8,974 bases of DNA from Planctomycetota bacterium (GTDB lineage Bacteria; Planctomycetota; UBA11346). The stretch lies in NCBI GenBank assembly GCA_024641365.1, contig JAHEDF010000139.1, forward strand, positions 1 to 8,974. The letters are read 5' to 3'. The notes beneath the pieces were generated by a model. That model saw only the letters and a program-made list of their open reading frames with translations. It had not been told where the DNA came from and did no database searches. Positions 6,643 to 8,974 of this stretch are shown here, piece by piece. A program made the translations under genes and the position numbers. Every line of letters begins with the position of its first letter. Position 1 is the first letter of the stretch.

Positions 6643-6840
6643 CCACCATCACCTCAAGTAGCGGCCACAAGCACCGCTTTTGGGGAAACGCCACATGATG
6701 TCTCGGTTCGCGATACAAGTGGCCGAAGATGGGAAAGCGTTTGGTTGCGTAATTCCTAAGAGACGCCTAGGTTTCGCACCTCTTTAGCGCGTGGTAACCC
6801 AACAAGGCGCGACCACGGCGTTCATAAAAAAGGAAAGCTC
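6643..6840 (+). other. 198-bp gap with several potential hairpins before the sugar-acid operon
   Basis: No reading frame is supported here. Inverted pairs visible on the plus strand include AGCGG/CCGCT (6660-6664 with 6674-6678), CGGCCAC/GTGGCCG (6662-6668 with 6719-6725), AGGT/ACCT around TTCGC (6769-6781) enclosed by CTAAG/CTTTAG (6756-6760 with 6782-6787), and CGTGGT/ACCACG (6790-6795 with 6812-6817). The last ends 13 bases before the AAGGA ribosome binding site. The region could be a structured 5' leader. I recognise no known riboswitch consensus in it. Confidence 0.4.
6660..6681 (+). terminator. Possible weak Rho-independent terminator of the 6022 gene
   Basis: A short GC-rich stem (AGCGG 6660-6664 with CCGCT 6674-6678, loop of 9) runs into TTTT, starting 17 bases after the stop codon at 6642. 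The stem is only five pairs and the T-run is short, so termination would be inefficient if it occurs. Confidence 0.3.
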
Positions 6841-7671
6841 ATGAAAATCTATCGCACGGATGTTGGTGCTGTGGTGGAAACGGCAAGCGGTTTATCATTA
6901 CTTGCGGATTTTAATTGGACGAGCTTGTTCCGTGAAGGTGATCCAATTTCTTTTATACAAAATAAATTAGCTGCAGCGAAACCACTCAGTGGTAATTTTA
7001 CCGCCTTGGCACCTATTACCACACAAGAAGTGTGGGCGGCTGGTGTCACGTATTATCGCAGTCGCAATGCGCGCATGGAAGAATCAAAAGATGCTGGTGG
7101 CGGCGATTTTTATTCACGCGTGTACGATGCGGTGCGTCCAGAATTATTTTTTAAATCACCAGCACATCGCGTTGCTGGTCCGGGCACGCAGGTGCGCATT
7201 CGTAAAGATTCAAAATGGAATGTACCAGAACCGGAATTAACTTTAGTTATTAATGTCGCGGGAAAAATTATTGGCTACACCATTGGCAATGACATGAGTA
7301 GCCGTGATATTGAAGGTGAAAACCCACTCTATTTACCACAAGCGAAATCGTATGACCAAGCAGCGGGATTAGGTCCATGCATTTATTTAACCAATGATCC
7401 ATTACCGACAACGACTGCCATTCGCTTAGTTATTTCACGCGACGGTAAGGAAATGTTTAATGGCAGCACGACCTTGGAACAACTTAAACGCAAACCTGAT
7501 GAACTCGTCGAGTTTTTATATCGTGAAAGCACCTTTCCAGATGGCAGTTTTTTAATGACCGGAACTGGTATCGTGCCACCCAATGAATTTACCTTATTGC
7601 CGGGTGATACGATCGCTATTTCGATCGATAACATCGGTACCTTAGAAAACACCGTCGCCCCTATTCGTTAA
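6841..7671 (+). CDS. FAH-family 2-keto-3-deoxy-pentonate (sugar acid) dehydratase
   Basis: A 276-residue member of the fumarylacetoacetate hydrolase superfamily. The block [18 protein letters not shown] (65-82) followed by [11 protein letters not shown] (95-105) is characteristic of the 2-keto-3-deoxy-D-arabinonate dehydratase type within the family. The metal-binding acids are visible as E130 and E132 in PEPEL and D151 in [12 protein letters not shown] lysine at 169 (QAKSYD) and the GTGIVPP loop (241-247) are also in place. The family reaction is Mg-dependent dehydration of a 2-keto-3-deoxy-pentonate to 2,5-dioxopentanoate (alpha-ketoglutarate semialdehyde). The aldehyde dehydrogenase 37 bp downstream would oxidise that product, which supports the assignment. 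Which sugar acid enters (xylonate, arabinonate or another) cannot be told. The start is well set by an AAGGA ribosome binding site 6 bases before the ATG. A different FAH-type hydrolase is the main alternative. Confidence 0.82.
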   Translation: MKIYRTDVGAVVETASGLSLLADFNWTSLFREGDPISFIQNKLAAAKPLSGNFTALAPITTQEVWAAGVTYYRSRNARMEESKDAGGGDFYSRVYDAVRPELFFKSPAHRVAGPGTQVRIRKDSKWNVPEPELTLVINVAGKIIGYTIGNDMSSRDIEGENPLYLPQAKSYDQAAGLGPCIYLTNDPLPTTTAIRLVISRDGKEMFNGSTTLEQLKRKPDELVEFLYRESTFPDGSFLMTGTGIVPPNEFTLLPGDTIAISIDNIGTLENTVAPIR

Positions 7672-7696
7672 CCACCTTTTTTCACACAACTATTTT

Positions 7697-7700
7697 GGAG
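7697..7700 (+). promoter_or_regulatory. Ribosome binding site of the aldehyde dehydrogenase
   Basis: GGAG lies 8 bases before the ATG at 7709, within the 37-bp gap after the dehydratase stop codon. It fixes the start and supports translation from a shared transcript. Confidence 0.7.
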
Positions 7701-7708
7701 CATAGACC

Positions 7709-8974
7709 ATGGCATTACATGGAAAAAATTTCATCGCTGGCGTTGCTGGTTCTTCATCACAAAAAACCTTCACTGCGATTGATCCCACAACAAACTCAGC
7801 TTTAACTCCAGCGTTTGAAGAAGCATCACTTGCTGATGCTGATAAAGCAGCCAAAGCAGCTGCAGAAGCTTTTGTCATTTATCGCCAAACCACGCCACAA
7901 CAGCGTGCCGAATTTTTAGAAGCAATTGCCACCGAAATAGAAGCACTTGGTGATGAATTAATTAAACGCGCCGTTTCAGAAACCGCATTACCGGAAGCGC
8001 GTATTACCGGTGAACGTGGCCGCACCACCGGACAATTACGTGCCTTTGCTGCTTTAGTGAAGGAAGGTTCATGGATTGATGCACGCATTGATTTAGCCAT
8101 GCCGGATCGCAAACCATTACCGCGCCCTGATGTGCGTCGCATGTTAATGCCACTTGGTCCCGTGTTAGTCTATGGTGCCAGTAATTTCCCATTGGCATTT
8201 AGCGCAGCCGGAGGTGATACCGCATCAGCGTTAGCAGGTGGCAACACCGTGGTATTAAAAGCACATCCGGCACATCCTGGGACGTCAGAATTAGTTATGC
8301 ACGCCGTTGCCAAAGCGATTGCCACCTGTGGCTTACCGGCTGGCACGGTGAATTTAATTCAATCAGTTGATACCGCAGTCAGCACGGCATTAGTGAAACA
8401 TCCATTAATCATGGCTGTTGGTTTTACCGGATCATTGGGCGCTGGTCGCGCAATTTATAATGCCGCCGCCGCACGTCCGGTTCCCATTCCGGTATTTTCA
8501 GAAATGGGCAGTATAAATCCGGTCTTTATTATGCCCGGCGCCATGAGTGAACGCGCTGCCGCCATTGCCGAAGGATTTGTTGGCTCGCTCACCATGGGCG
8601 TTGGTCAATTTTGTACCAATCCAGGCGTTGTCGTTGCGCAAGCCTCACCGGACTTGGATGTTTTTCTAAATAAGGCCAGTGAATTAGTAGGAGCCGCTGC
8701 GCCAGGAACCATGTTATATGAAGGTATTCGCTGTCGTTACGAAGAGAGTGTTGAGGCACTGTCGAAACGAACCGGCGTCACAAAAGTTGCAAAAGCATTG
8801 CAACCAGCAGACGTCAAGAAAACCCAAGTCGGTGCTTATTTATTCCGTGTTGACGCCAAACAATTTATTGCTGACGAAAATTTACGTGAAGAAGTATTTG
8901 GACCAGCATCGGTTGTCGTGGTCTGTTCTTCTGCCGAAGAAATGGCAGCGGTTGCGGCGTGCATTCCTGGGCAA
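7709..8974 (+). CDS. Alpha-ketoglutarate semialdehyde dehydrogenase (2,5-dioxovalerate dehydrogenase), 3' truncated by window end
   Basis: The first 422 residues of an NAD(P)-dependent aldehyde dehydrogenase, and the frame is still open at the last base. Family length is about 520-530, so roughly 100 residues lie outside. Catalytic features are intact: N159 in YGASNFPLAFS, K184 in VVLKAHPAHPG, the nucleotide-binding GFTGS (238-242), general base E265 in SEMGSINPVF, and nucleophile C302 in GQFCTNPG. REEVFGP (393-399) follows. The SNFPLAFS, KAHPAHPGTSE and QFCTNPG versions of these motifs are those of the alpha-ketoglutarate semialdehyde dehydrogenase group, which makes alpha-ketoglutarate from 2,5-dioxopentanoate. 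Pairing with the upstream FAH-type dehydratase gives the last two steps of a Weimberg-type pathway. The 37-bp spacing and own Shine-Dalgarno indicate one operon. A related semialdehyde substrate is possible. Confidence 0.88.
   Translation, partial: MALHGKNFIAGVAGSSSQKTFTAIDPTTNSALTPAFEEASLADADKAAKAAAEAFVIYRQTTPQQRAEFLEAIATEIEALGDELIKRAVSETALPEARITGERGRTTGQLRAFAALVKEGSWIDARIDLAMPDRKPLPRPDVRRMLMPLGPVLVYGASNFPLAFSAAGGDTASALAGGNTVVLKAHPAHPGTSELVMHAVAKAIATCGLPAGTVNLIQSVDTAVSTALVKHPLIMAVGFTGSLGAGRAIYNAAAARPVPIPVFSEMGSINPVFIMPGAMSERAAAIAEGFVGSLTMGVGQFCTNPGVVVAQASPDLDVFLNKASELVGAAAPGTMLYEGIRCRYEESVEALSKRTGVTKVAKALQPADVKKTQVGAYLFRVDAKQFIADENLREEVFGPASVVVVCSSAEEMAAVAACIPGQ

Noticed and set aside
6690..6790. 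tRNA or tRNA-like gene suggested by GGTTCGCGA and AGGTTTCGCACC
   Set aside because: No acceptor stem, D arm or anticodon arm can be fitted around either T-loop-like string.

Overview
The window carries six protein genes in three transcription blocks, plus two unusually repeat-rich intergenic stretches. The proteins are bacterial: an HrpB helicase, an exported thioredoxin, diaminopimelate epimerase and a signal-peptide protein. Two exported proteins fit a Gram-negative or diderm cell. Leucine is very often TTA, and codon style looks alike across the genes, so nothing points to a recently acquired gene. I cannot name the phylum. An environmental PVC-type bacterium (Planctomycetota and relatives) is a guess only, from the DapF and NHL-thioredoxin flavour and the repeat style.

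Layout. (1) 1-371 is dominated by a composite palindromic repeat (60-280). (2) 372-2954 (+) is hrpB, a DEAH-type ATP-dependent helicase. (3) 2955-3369 is a second mosaic containing rearranged copies of the same modules plus another palindrome family. It lies between the convergent 3' ends of hrpB and the next gene. (4) 5924 down to 3370 (-) holds dapF followed by an exported thioredoxin/NHL beta-propeller protein, probably co-transcribed, with a small hairpin in the 65-bp gap. (5) 6022-6642 (+) diverges from dapF and encodes an unrecognised protein with a signal peptide and a C-terminal membrane anchor. (6) 6643-6840 is a gene-free stretch with several potential hairpins. (7) 6841-8974 (+) holds an FAH-family sugar-acid dehydratase and an aldehyde dehydrogenase that runs off the window end.

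How the genes work together. The last pair fits the two final steps of a non-phosphorylative (Weimberg-type) pentose or sugar-acid pathway: 2-keto-3-deoxy-pentonate to alpha-ketoglutarate semialdehyde to alpha-ketoglutarate. DapF belongs to the diaminopimelate/lysine and peptidoglycan pathway. Its downstream partner is a periplasmic-type redox/propeller protein with no evident metabolic link. No CRISPR array, rRNA, tRNA, transposase or defence gene was seen. The most interesting non-coding signal is the family of modular palindromic repeats that brackets hrpB.
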